In this document: piece after piece, positions 1-7,259 of the stretch | How the letters are laid out: each line of letters opens with the position of its first letter | Position numbering within the stretch: the first letter of the stretch is position 1 | Assembly: GCF_051961495.1 (NCBI RefSeq) | Contig: NZ_JBQCDF010000207.1 | Span: 1-64,000 of the forward strand | Reading direction: 5' to 3' | Length of the DNA: 64,000 nt | Origin: Cytophaga sp051961495 | GTDB taxonomy: Bacteria > Bacteroidota > Bacteroidia > Cytophagales > Cytophagaceae | Program-made: the position numbers and the translations under genes | Notes under the pieces: generated by a model | What the model was told of the DNA's origin: nothing | Databases searched by the model: none | The model's input: only the letters and a program-made list of their open reading frames with translations

Positions 1-119
1 CTTTTGATCTGGCTTCCGGATTGCAAATCCGGAAGAGCTGGTATTGGTCGGTGACGCTCGTTTATCTGATCGTTTTTCATAGTATAAATTCATTCTCGCT
101 AAACACCTACCAAGGCGAG
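1..119. repeat. Direct repeat copy 1 (119 bp, truncated by window edge)
   Basis: This stretch recurs at 1542-1660 in the same orientation with a single difference visible (C at 24, T at 1565). It begins with a perfect hairpin at 13-35 (arms CTTCCGGATT and AATCCGGAAG, 3-nt loop) and ends in GGCGAG. The repeat may extend to the left beyond the window. It brackets the REP/RAYT patch between the two copies. Confidence 0.9.
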
Positions 120-120
120 T

Positions 121-146
121 GGAAAACTCCGACAAGGGCGGAGAAT
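121..146 (+). repeat. REP-like element copy
   Basis: A plus-oriented copy of the element whose core is CTCCGACAAGGGCGGAGA. It matches the copy at 1423-1446 at 23 of 24 positions. Together with the minus-oriented copy at 730-751 it brackets the orphan gene at 192-674. Confidence 0.7.
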
Positions 147-191
147 ATTTTATACATAATGTTGCCAAACGTTTTTTATTCTTATTTTCAA

Positions 192-674
192 TCAAAAAAG
201 ATATTTGTGAGTGCCTATTCCAGCTATCATAAAGTATTTCCCTTTTCTAAATTCATCTTCTGATTCTTCATCAGAAAAATTTTCAGGTATCACAGGTCTC
301 CATAAAGTAAGTCCTAATTCTGGAAAAAAATATCCAAAAGGATCTTTTCCTAGATCTTCAAAATTTGTCAGCCTTGTTAATTCTTTTATAAGTTCATCAC
401 CATTCGTTTCAAATAGGTCAATGTTATTGAAAAACAATTTATAAATCTTTGGATTATAAGAAATCTCAACAAAGTCAACTTTATTATCTATATCAAAGAA
501 TATTTGCAATGAATTATCCAAATATGCATCAGTCTTCTTTTTAGAATCTTCTGTCTTTTTATATTCATTGAACTTGCTATTCATAGCGATTCTTGATTCC
601 GCTCTATCCATTCCAAGTTTAATAGGGCCGATTCCAATCTTTGGGAAAACATCAAATCGCAAAAAGTTATCCAT
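192..674 (-). CDS. Hypothetical protein, possibly immunity-like
   Basis: I do not recognise this 160-residue protein. It has no signal peptide or membrane segment and is rich in charged residues (D, E, K). Residues 14-22 read GIGPIKLGM, a pattern of the kind found at the start of several small immunity or accessory proteins of polymorphic toxin loci; that assignment is only inference. Its sequence is clearly more AT-rich than the housekeeping genes that follow, and it sits alone between inverted REP-like copies at 121-146 and 730-751, which suggests acquired DNA. No toxin gene is visible in the window, but one could lie to the left of position 1. Confidence 0.6.
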   Translation of the reverse strand: MDNFLRFDVFPKIGIGPIKLGMDRAESRIAMNSKFNEYKKTEDSKKKTDAYLDNSLQIFFDIDNKVDFVEISYNPKIYKLFFNNIDLFETNGDELIKELTRLTNFEDLGKDPFGYFFPELGLTLWRPVIPENFSDEESEDEFRKGKYFMIAGIGTHKYLF

Positions 675-729
675 AAAATGGTTATGATTTAAAATGGTTT
701 AAACGAGTCGGTACACGCAACAGGGTGTT

Positions 730-802
730 CGCCCTTGTCGGAGTTTCCCGCCAACAAATATATAAATAAGAAACCCATTTCCAGCGGGAGCTCCGACAAG
801 CG
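730..802. repeat. Inverted REP doublet upstream of RAYT
   Basis: A minus-oriented REP copy at 730-751 is followed by a plus-oriented diverged copy at 784-802, separated by an AT-rich spacer. The first copy is the exact reverse complement of 1421-1442 (22 of 22 bases). Inverted REP pairs of this kind are the usual substrate arrangement for RAYT transposases. Confidence 0.7.
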
Positions 803-841
803 TTTGTTAGAGAAAGGCTTTTTTTCTTATATTGAAAAGCT

Positions 842-1356
842 ATGGATAAAATTATTTTTCACCCTGAATTTGTAACTGCTACAATTTATAATTGGCAGCA
901 TTTATTAAAGAGAATCGAACACAAAGAGATTATTTGCAATAGTTTAAAGTTTTTAGTCGATGATAATCGCATTATTCTATATGCTTATTGCATCATGGAT
1001 AATCATATTCATTTAATTGGCAGGTTAAAGGTAAATGGAAAACAAGTGATGTAAAGCGTGACTTTTTTAAATATACAGCACACCAACTAAAACGTAGTGT
1101 TCAAAAATTTCATCCCTCAGAATTAGAAAACTACCGCGCGACCCAACAAGACAGAACATATCAGATTTGAGAACGTAATTCTCTTTGTATTGAATTATTT
1201 ACTCCTGCTGTTTTCAATCAGAAATTAGATTACATACATTACAATCCTGTTAAAGCAGGTCTGTGTGAACAGCCGGAGCAATATACTTTTTCCAGTGCTG
1301 AATATTATTTGAAAGGTTTAGATAAATTCTCTTTCCTTACTCATATCAACTTTTGA
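842..1356 (+). pseudogene. REP-associated tyrosine transposase (RAYT/IS200-like), inactivated
   Basis: The opening frame (842-1054) carries the HUH signature MDNHIHLI typical of Y1 transposases of the IS200/RAYT group, which cut and join single-stranded DNA at palindromic REP sequences. The rest of the protein continues in the +2 frame: a stretch ending KTSDVKRDFFKYTAHQLKRS, then IHYNPVKAGLCEQPEQY and YTFSSAEYY, the conserved C-terminal HYNPVKAG-type block. Two lesions are visible. One T seems to be lost near 1018, where HLI should be followed by WQ, shifting the frame. A TGA at 1168-1170 stands where related proteins have Trp in the YQxWERN motif. The full-length product would be about 171 residues. 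The gene is flanked on both sides by inverted REP doublets. Confidence 0.85.
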
Positions 1357-1370
1357 GTAAAACCGAACAA

Positions 1371-1442
1371 CTTGTCGAAGATCCCGCAGACAGAGTACTA
1401 CATAATGTTAGAATTTATTAGCGGGAAACTCCGACAAGGGCG
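1371..1442. repeat. Inverted REP doublet downstream of RAYT
   Basis: A diverged minus-oriented copy at 1371-1387 (CTTGTCGAAGATCCCGC) is followed by a plus-oriented copy at 1421-1442. It mirrors the doublet upstream of the transposase, so the pseudogene lies in a symmetric frame of about 710 bp whose outer 22-bp ends are perfect inverted repeats. Confidence 0.65.
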
Positions 1443-1463
1443 GAGAGATTACGGTATGTTGCT

Positions 1464-1576
1464 GTTCGGGATTTGCAATCCCGAACGCAGATAAAAGAGA
1501 TTTGTAATCTCTATACTAAGCATAGAAACGGATTACAAATCCTTTTGATCTGGCTTCCGGATTGTAAATCCGGAAG
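1464..1576. repeat. Cluster of four small palindromes with GATTTGYAATC-type cores
   Basis: Four hairpins follow one another: 1464-1486 (10-bp arms, loop TGC), 1496-1512 (7-bp arms, loop TGT), 1530-1542 (5-bp arms, loop ACA) and 1554-1576 (10-bp arms, loop GTA). All share a core of the form GATT-NNN-AATC while the outer arms differ. The last belongs to the 119-bp repeat. Confidence 0.8.
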
Positions 1577-1660
1577 AGCTGGTATTGGTCGGTGACGCTC
1601 GTTTATCTGATCGTTTTTCATAGTATAAATTCATTCTCGCTAAACACCTACCAAGGCGAG
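1542..1660. repeat. Direct repeat copy 2 (119 bp)
   Basis: Second copy of the sequence at 1-119, offset by 1541 bases, 118 of 119 bases identical. After the shared GGCGAG end the two sequences diverge completely, which defines the right boundary of the repeat. Confidence 0.9.
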
Positions 1661-1670
1661 GTATACAATA

Positions 1671-1779
1671 CTCGTCTCCTACCCACAGCCTACCTAACTC
1701 CTGGCCTCAGCCATATATATTCCGCCTATGTTCCGTGTATGATCCGGGTACCTTCCGCCTCTGTTCCGCCTCGGCTGCA
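1671..1779. repeat. Degenerate 11-nt periodic tract
   Basis: From 1714 successive 11-mers end in TTCCG or a near variant (TATATATTCCG, CCTATGTTCCG, TGTATGATCCG, GGTACCTTCCG, CCTCTGTTCCG). The preceding bases from about 1670 fall into 11-mers ending in CCT. No open frame explains it. It fills the gap between the REP patch and the sucD terminator. Confidence 0.55.
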
Positions 1780-1876
1780 AAATCTATGATTGTCTTTATG
1801 GGTCGTGAAAGTAAAAAATGGGTTACAGCGCTCTGTTAAAGCTTTAAAAATAGATTGATACTGCTGCACAAACATA

Positions 1877-1909
1877 CAAAACAAAACCCCGATGCACAAC
1901 ACCGGGGTT
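1877..1909 (-). terminator. Rho-independent terminator of sucD
   Basis: Read on the minus strand, a 7-bp stem (AACCCCG at 1885-1891 pairing with CGGGGTT at 1903-1909) is followed by a T-rich run. It lies 26 bases past the sucD stop codon. Confidence 0.75.
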
Positions 1910-1934
1910 CCTATTATCATTAAGCGTTTACTAA

Positions 1935-2816
1935 TTACGCTAATTGTTTCTTCATTGCTTTTGCCATTGTCTCGCCGATGTCTGCAGGAGACTGTACCAC
2001 GTGGATACCGCACTCAGCCATGATCTTCATCTTCGCTGCTGCTGTATCATCTGCACCGCCAACGATTGCACCCGCGTGACCCATACGACGGCCCGGAGGA
2101 GCTGTCTGGCCTGCGATGAAACCAACTACTGGTTTCGTACCGTGTGCCTTGATCCACTTCGCAGCATCTGCTTCCAGCTGACCGCCAATTTCACCAATCA
2201 TGATGATACCATCTGTTTCCGGATCGTTCATCAATAATTCAACCGCTTCTTTCGTAGTTGTACCAATGATCGGGTCACCGCCAATACCGATTGCAGTAGA
2301 AATGCCGTAACCGGATTTCACAACCTGGTCTGCTGCTTCGTATGTTAACGTACCTGATTTGGATACGATACCGATTCTGCCTTTCTTGAAGATAAAGCCC
2401 GGCATGATACCTACTTTTGCTTCTTCCGGTGTAATTACACCCGGACAGTTCGGACCAACCAATGTTACTTTTCTCTTCGTTACATATGCTTTCGCATCGA
2501 TCATGTCACGTACCGGAATACCTTCCGTGATACAGATGATCACTTTTATACCACCGTCTGCTGCTTCCATGATCGCGTCTGCCGCAAATGCCGGCGGAAC
2601 GAAGATGATAGAAACGTCTGCTCCTGTTTTAGCAACAGCGTCAGCAACGGTATTGAACACGGGCTTATCCAAGTGAGAAGATCCACCTTTACCTGGCGTT
2701 ACGCCACCAACTACATTCGTTCCATACTCAATCATTTGTTGTGCATGGAAAGTCCCCTCCGTACCGGTGAAACCCTGTACGATAATTTTTGAATTTTTAT
2801 TTACCAGAACGCTCAT
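1935..2816 (-). CDS. sucD: Succinyl-CoA synthetase (ADP-forming) alpha subunit
   Basis: This 293-residue protein is the alpha subunit of the TCA-cycle enzyme that converts succinyl-CoA to succinate with formation of a nucleoside triphosphate. The CoA-binding Rossmann part comes first (IIVQGFTGTEGTFH at about 11-24), with the GPNCPGVITP motif at 121-130. The ligase part carries the phosphorylated histidine, His247, in GHAGAIVGG. Length is normal for the family. The beta subunit gene sucC is not next to it, which is common in Bacteroidota. A -7 promoter element lies 33 bases upstream of the start and a good terminator follows. Confidence 0.97.
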   Translation of the reverse strand: MSVLVNKNSKIIVQGFTGTEGTFHAQQMIEYGTNVVGGVTPGKGGSSHLDKPVFNTVADAVAKTGADVSIIFVPPAFAADAIMEAADGGIKVIICITEGIPVRDMIDAKAYVTKRKVTLVGPNCPGVITPEEAKVGIMPGFIFKKGRIGIVSKSGTLTYEAADQVVKSGYGISTAIGIGGDPIIGTTTKEAVELLMNDPETDGIIMIGEIGGQLEADAAKWIKAHGTKPVVGFIAGQTAPPGRRMGHAGAIVGGADDTAAAKMKIMAECGIHVVQSPADIGETMAKAMKKQLA

Positions 2817-2848
2817 TATATATATTAGCTAAAAGGATTTAAGTTGTA

Positions 2849-2856
2849 CAAAAATA
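2849..2856 (-). promoter_or_regulatory. Putative -7 element (TATTTTTG) of sucD
   Basis: On the minus strand TATTTTTG fits the Bacteroidota consensus TAnnTTTG and lies 33 bases before the sucD start codon. No clear -33 TTG was found. Confidence 0.45.
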
Positions 2857-2927
2857 TAAGTTTTTGGGGGTAAAAAAAGTCTGAAAGCATTAAAATTGAA
2901 GTTATTCCCCCTAAGGTGGACAAATAC

Positions 2928-3824
2928 CTATTGGCGGGGAATGATGTAAACCACCCTGACCATGGCCACAAAATAGCCGTCCAGCCCGAAACGGGTACCC
3001 CGTAATTGTCCGGGAGCGGTAGACGAAACATAGGAATATCCGTCGGAAGTGGTCAGAATGGGGTATCCAAGGTCATTCTGGATATAATTCAGATCCCGTT
3101 CATGGCCGTTAAACTGGTTGTGGGATTCAGCAGAACGGTTTGAGAAATACCGGGCATCACCATTTTGTAGACTCGCCGGGTCAACGTATTCGCCTTTGGC
3201 ATCGTCCAGGTAATCGGTAAAGGTAAAGCGATATCCGAATTCCAGTTCCAGATCGATATGGTTGGCCAATTTAAACGACACACCTGCCGAAACAGGAATG
3301 TATGCGGTAAAAGCGCTATACGATCTGTTTTCGGTATGGATGGGCCGCAGGTTGCGCCAGTGCCCGGTGGAATCCTTTGCACGCGGGTTGCTGTATAGCA
3401 CACCCAGGCCAATGGTACCAAAATAATTGACTTCTTTGCGCCTCGTGAAATAATCGATGCAGGGATATAACTCGAAACGGGCGTGCGCACCTACCTCTGC
3501 CACATCGTTGCGCATGTGCAGGTTGCGGATGTAATCATCAGCCGTTGAACGCTTTCCGGTTGAAGAAGAGCTTTCATCATCAGCCACCAGGCGGATGTAA
3601 TTGGCATCTACCGTGAAAGCTATGTTGGACTTTACTTTGTAATAGTATTGCAGTCCCCAGCCCGAACGGATGGTTTTAATGCTTGAAGCAACATCACCCC
3701 AGAAATAAGAACCGATTGCCTGCGCGCCAAAAGAATGATACTTCGCCCGCCGGTCTTTGTTCTGAGCAAAAACGGTGAGCTGAAGCAGGCATAGAAACAG
3801 GAATAAAAAACTTTTTTGAATCAC
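2928..3824 (-). CDS. DUF6089-type outer membrane beta-barrel protein
   Basis: A 298-residue exported protein. Residues 1-20 form a signal peptide ending in VFAQ. The mature part begins with HSFGAQAIGSYFWGDV and alternates short hydrophobic strands with glycine and aromatic residues, as expected for an eight-stranded type barrel. The pattern matches the DUF6089 family, which includes PorG-like proteins of the type IX secretion and gliding machinery; membership is by pattern recognition, not by alignment. A role in outer membrane organisation is likely but the specific function is unknown. It is transcribed alone, between sucD and rarA. Confidence 0.7.
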   Translation of the reverse strand: MIQKSFLFLFLCLLQLTVFAQNKDRRAKYHSFGAQAIGSYFWGDVASSIKTIRSGWGLQYYYKVKSNIAFTVDANYIRLVADDESSSSTGKRSTADDYIRNLHMRNDVAEVGAHARFELYPCIDYFTRRKEVNYFGTIGLGVLYSNPRAKDSTGHWRNLRPIHTENRSYSAFTAYIPVSAGVSFKLANHIDLELEFGYRFTFTDYLDDAKGEYVDPASLQNGDARYFSNRSAESHNQFNGHERDLNYIQNDLGYPILTTSDGYSYVSSTAPGQLRGTRFGLDGYFVAMVRVVYIIPRQ

Positions 3825-3873
3825 AACGGTTATTATGGCTTCTGAATGAGCTAATAACGTAAATATACGTGTG

Positions 3874-4013
3874 TAATTATGAATTATGAATTATAAATTA
3901 TGAATTTTAGAAGATAGGGTAATTATTTTATCTGGCGAACGCCTTGGTGAAAGAAATAGGAAACGCTCAATTCATTTCACCACGACGAATTCATAATTCA
4001 TAATTCAAAATTA
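3874..4013. repeat. Paired 7-nt periodic tracts, unit GAATTAT
   Basis: The left arm 3874-3908 consists of five heptamers (TAATTAT, GAATTAT, GAATTAT, AAATTAT, GAATTTT). The right arm 3986-4013 consists of four inverted ones (CGAATTC, ATAATTC, ATAATTC, AAAATTA). The arms face each other across 77 bases and could form a long stem. The right arm runs into the stop codon of rarA at 4011. Confidence 0.75.
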
Positions 4014-5273
4014 ATACTTGTATTTGCCCTTCCACCGCTTCTGCAGGAATGTTCTCAGTTCCTGCTCACGGGCATTGTTTCCCGGCTCGAATATTTTTTT
4101 ACCCGACAGTTTATCCGGCATGTATTCCTGCTCCACGAAATTACCTTCGTAAGAATGCGCATATTTATATTCTTTTCCGTAATCCAGATCTTTCATCAGC
4201 TTGGTTGGCGCATTGCGCAAATGGATCGGCACGGGTAAGTCTCCGTGCGAGCGCACGAGCTGCTGCGCTTCGTTGATCGCCATGTAGGAGGCATTGCTTT
4301 TCGGTGACGAGGCAAGGTATGTTGTTACCTGCGAAAGAATAATCCTGGATTCGGGCCAGCCAATGAAGCGGACGGCGTCAAAGGCTGTTGTTGCCATAAC
4401 CAAAGCGGTTGGGTTGGCGTTTCCTACATCTTCCGATGCCAGGATCAGCAAGCGGCGGGCAATGAATTCTACATCTTCTCCCCCTTCAATCATACGGGCC
4501 AGCCAGTATACAGCTGCATTGGGATCGCTGCCGCGCACCGATTTTATAAATGCGGAAATGATGTCGTAATGCATCTCACCGTTCTTGTCATACGAAGCCA
4601 CTTTCTTCTGCGCGATCTTCTGTACATAGGCATCGGTGATTACTACAGGGTCCTTGCCCGATGCATCAATCACCAGCTCCAGCAGGTTCAGCAGCTTGCG
4701 TGCATCGCCGCCGGATAAACGTAATAGTGAGTCGTGTTCCTTGATTTCAACCGAACGTGTTTTCAGATACTCATCTTTCTCCAGCGCGCTGCGCATCAGT
4801 TCTACCAGCTCTTCTTCGCTTAATGGCTGCAGCACATATACCTGGCAGCGCGACAACAATGCGGGAATTACTTCGAACGATGGATTCTCCGTTGTAGCGC
4901 CGATCAGCTGGATCGTTCCTTTTTCAACAGCGCCCAGCAAAGCATCCTGTTGCGACTTGCTGAAACGGTGGATCTCATCAATAAACAAAACAGCCTTACC
5001 AACATGCTGCGCATTGGAAATTACTTCACGCACTTCCTTTACACCTGAGCTGATTGCCGACAAGGTGTAAAACGGCAAGCCCACGGTTTTAGCAAGCAGC
5101 TGTGCCAGTGTGGTTTTACCAACACCGGGAGGCCCCCACAGGATCATCGATGGAATTTTACCTTCTTCCACAAACCGGCGGAATACCATTCCTTCTCCGA
5201 TCAAATGTTGTTGTCCGTATACATCCTGCAACAAAGTTGGTCGCATACGTTCTGCCAGCGGAATTAATTGCAT
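4011..5273 (-). CDS. rarA: Replication-associated recombination protein A (AAA+ ATPase)
   Basis: A 420-residue clamp-loader-like ATPase that acts at stalled replication forks (RarA/MgsA/WRNIP1 family). Walker A is GPPGVGKTT at 47-55, Walker B is LFIDEIH at about 96-102, and ATTENPSFEVIPALLSR holds sensor 1 and the arginine finger region. The C-terminal tetramerisation domain contains the family block with SDPNAAVYWLARMIEGGED. Length is normal for the family. The start at 5273 is followed by MQLIPLAERMRP, typical of RarA. The gene stands alone and is divergent from the transporter gene at 5388. Confidence 0.96.
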   Translation of the reverse strand: MQLIPLAERMRPTLLQDVYGQQHLIGEGMVFRRFVEEGKIPSMILWGPPGVGKTTLAQLLAKTVGLPFYTLSAISSGVKEVREVISNAQHVGKAVLFIDEIHRFSKSQQDALLGAVEKGTIQLIGATTENPSFEVIPALLSRCQVYVLQPLSEEELVELMRSALEKDEYLKTRSVEIKEHDSLLRLSGGDARKLLNLLELVIDASGKDPVVITDAYVQKIAQKKVASYDKNGEMHYDIISAFIKSVRGSDPNAAVYWLARMIEGGEDVEFIARRLLILASEDVGNANPTALVMATTAFDAVRFIGWPESRIILSQVTTYLASSPKSNASYMAINEAQQLVRSHGDLPVPIHLRNAPTKLMKDLDYGKEYKYAHSYEGNFVEQEYMPDKLSGKKIFEPGNNAREQELRTFLQKRWKGKYKY

Positions 5274-5387
5274 ATATATCTGGTTGAGTCAAGTAGAATG
5301 AAATTCATGCTGCCGAAATTTTTATTTCATTTCAGAAGGCAGCCTCAACAAATTTACATAAAATTGCTGTTGAATTCAGTAAAACAA

Positions 5388-6302
5388 ATGAACAGAATCG
5401 CGCGCGCCCACATTTTTTTATCCATACTTACCATCATTTCGGGATTTAACTATACCATTGCCAAATGGGCGATGCCTGCACATATTCAGCCTTCCTCCAT
5501 CATCTGGATCCGCATGTGTTGCACGACCATTTTCTTCCTGGTTTTCATCCTGCTAGCCAAACGTTCTTTTTACATTGCGCCCAAAGACCGCCTGCGGCTT
5601 TTTCTCTGCGCCATCTTTGGCATTACCATCAACCAGATTTTTTTCTTTGAAGGACTGAACCTTACCAAACCCATCAACACTTCGCTGATCATGTCGGGTA
5701 TACCAATCACAGTTTTCGTTTTATCAGCCATTTTTTTAAAAGAAAAAATCAACTGGATGAACACCCTGGGATTGTTATTAAGCGCCGCCGGCGCGGCATT
5801 GCTGCTGATCGATTCCAAAGGAAAACTGAATGGTTTGTTTCTGGGTGATTTATTCATCCTGATCAATGCTATTTCCTATGGCATCTTTCTCATACTTGCA
5901 CGACAACTCATGCGCGGTTATGATTCGGTCACGGTGATCTTCTGGATTTTCCTCATCGGCGCGTGCATTACGTTTCCATACAGCTATATCCGGTATGAAT
6001 ATACCGACTGGGCGCACCTGCCTTCCTACGCATGGGCAGCGCTGGGTTTCATTGTTGTATTTGCAACGATCATTAATTACTACATCGGTGTGGATGTGCT
6101 GAAAGATGTGAGTCCGGCGGTATCAAGCATGTATGTTTACATACAGCCTATCATAACAACATTGATCGCTCTGTATTTCAGTTCTGATAAAATGGATCTG
6201 CAGAAATTCCTTTATTCACTGGCAATTCTGCTGGGTGTATACCTGGTGAGCAAAGGCACGACAAAAAAATTACCGGAGGCAGAAACAGCCACTGCTGAAT
6301 AG
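5388..6302 (+). CDS. DMT superfamily (EamA) transporter
   Basis: A 304-residue integral membrane protein with about ten hydrophobic helices forming two EamA repeats. The first repeat includes NYTIAKWAMPAH and the second ends in the conserved pattern with SPAVSSMYVYIQPIITTLIA. Members export or import small metabolites, amino acids or nucleotide sugars; the substrate cannot be read from the sequence. The frame is open from 5268, overlapping the start of rarA, but the ATG at 5388 places the start directly before the first helix and is preferred. The tail KKLPEAETATAE is cytoplasmic. Confidence 0.88.
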   Translation: MNRIARAHIFLSILTIISGFNYTIAKWAMPAHIQPSSIIWIRMCCTTIFFLVFILLAKRSFYIAPKDRLRLFLCAIFGITINQIFFFEGLNLTKPINTSLIMSGIPITVFVLSAIFLKEKINWMNTLGLLLSAAGAALLLIDSKGKLNGLFLGDLFILINAISYGIFLILARQLMRGYDSVTVIFWIFLIGACITFPYSYIRYEYTDWAHLPSYAWAALGFIVVFATIINYYIGVDVLKDVSPAVSSMYVYIQPIITTLIALYFSSDKMDLQKFLYSLAILLGVYLVSKGTTKKLPEAETATAE

Positions 6303-6462
6303 AGCCGGGTTTTAACCTATGTAAACGTTAAAAGGCGTTTTTTTGAAGGAATCTGGCCTTTCCTGCTTTACTTTTAGTGTGCGAAAGGCAGGATAACCTA
6401 AAAAACAGCTGAATTTAATTTAATAAAAAAGGTTAAAGTATAGTTGTTGAATAAAATAAGGT

Positions 6463-6470
6463 TATTTTTG
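6463..6470 (+). promoter_or_regulatory. Putative -7 element (TATTTTTG) of the RRM gene
   Basis: TATTTTTG matches TAnnTTTG and is preceded by TTGTTG at 6444-6449, a possible -33 element. The start codon is 44 bases downstream, giving a leader of roughly 35-40 bases. Confidence 0.55.
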
Positions 6471-6513
6471 TACAAACAAGTTACTATCAATTTACACTAC
6501 GTTATTTATTATT

Positions 6514-6933
6514 ATGAACATCTTTGTTGGAAGCCTTCCATTTAGTTTAGAAGAAAGCGAATTAAGAGAATTTTTTGAAGAGTATGGTGAAGTAAGTTCA
6601 GTGAAAATTATCTCTGACAAATTCACAGGAAGAAGCAAAGGCTTCGGTTTTGTTGAAATGCCTGATGATGCACAAGCACAAAAAGCAATCGATGAATTAA
6701 ATGGAGCAGAAGTTAACGGACGTACAATCGTTGTTAACAAATCTGAAGAGAAAAAAGATGGTCCAAGAAGAAGCAGCTTCAGCGGTGGTGGTAACCGTGG
6801 CGGTGGATTCGGCGGTGGTAACAGTGGCGGCGGTTATGGCGGCAACCGTGGTGGTGGAAACTACGGCGGCGGCGGTAACAGCAGAGGTTTCGGCGGAAGC
6901 GGAAACGGCCGTAACAGCAGAGGTGATCGTTAA
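6514..6933 (+). CDS. RNA-binding protein, RRM plus glycine-rich tail
   Basis: A 139-residue protein with one RNA recognition motif at about 1-80. RNP2 is NIFVGSLPF at 2-10 and RNP1 is KGFGFVEM at about 47-54, with the aromatic residues that stack on RNA. Residues from about 88 to the end are a low-complexity GGG/GGNRGG tail with arginines, as in cyanobacterial Rbp and plant GRP proteins. Such proteins in Bacteroidota are thought to act as RNA chaperones in the cold or in general post-transcriptional control, since this phylum often lacks Hfq; the exact role here is inferred. It has its own promoter and a strong terminator. Confidence 0.93.
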   Translation: MNIFVGSLPFSLEESELREFFEEYGEVSSVKIISDKFTGRSKGFGFVEMPDDAQAQKAIDELNGAEVNGRTIVVNKSEEKKDGPRRSSFSGGGNRGGGFGGGNSGGGYGGNRGGGNYGGGGNSRGFGGSGNGRNSRGDR

Positions 6934-6948
6934 TTCATACCCATATAC

Positions 6949-6985
6949 AAAAAAGGCTTTGTAACATTGTTGCAAAGCCTTTTTT
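6949..6985 (+). terminator. Rho-independent terminator after RRM gene
   Basis: A perfect 13-bp stem (AAAAAAGGCTTTG at 6949-6961 with CAAAGCCTTTTTT at 6973-6985) with an 11-nt loop and a T run. Confidence 0.9.
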
Positions 6986-7052
6986 GTTTGATATACCAGT
7001 AACTGTATATCCAATAACTAGTATCCCTCTCTTATTTTTCGTATATTTAACT

Positions 7053-7259
7053 ATGGAAAATTTCCGTTTAGATAGAACCAAATTAACCATTAGCCGCTTA
7101 GATGCACAGGAATCATCTACCTCTTATTGGCGTACATGTTCTGCAGAAAAAGCGATAGAAGCCATACAATTTTTACGCATACAATTTCATCCTGAATTAA
7201 ATGATTCTACAACCCGACTTCAAAGAGTTTATAGAATTACTCAACGAAAAACAAATTGA
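7053..7259 (+). CDS. Small protein overlapping a nucleotidyltransferase
   Basis: A 68-residue soluble protein. It begins MENFRLDRTKLTISRL and ends LQRVYRITQRKTN. The pattern with a central SYWRTCSAEKAIEAIQFLR and a C-terminal ARLQR-like block recurs, in my recollection, in small genes placed directly before nucleotidyltransferase genes in several phyla; I know no assigned function. The frame is open from 6984 but that would read through the preceding terminator, so the ATG at 7053 is chosen. Its last 59 bases overlap the next gene in another frame, so translation of the two is probably coupled. A toxin-antitoxin or defence accessory role is inference. Confidence 0.7.
   Translation: MENFRLDRTKLTISRLDAQESSTSYWRTCSAEKAIEAIQFLRIQFHPELNDSTTRLQRVYRITQRKTN

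Noticed and set aside
1726..2013. 95-residue minus-strand frame overlapping the end of sucD
   Set aside because: It runs through the sucD terminator and the last part of sucD in another frame; it is a shadow.
6697..7014. Long minus-strand and alternate plus-strand frames across the RRM gene tail
   Set aside because: They arise from the GGN-rich repeat coding for glycine and give low-complexity Thr/Ala or Val/Ala products.
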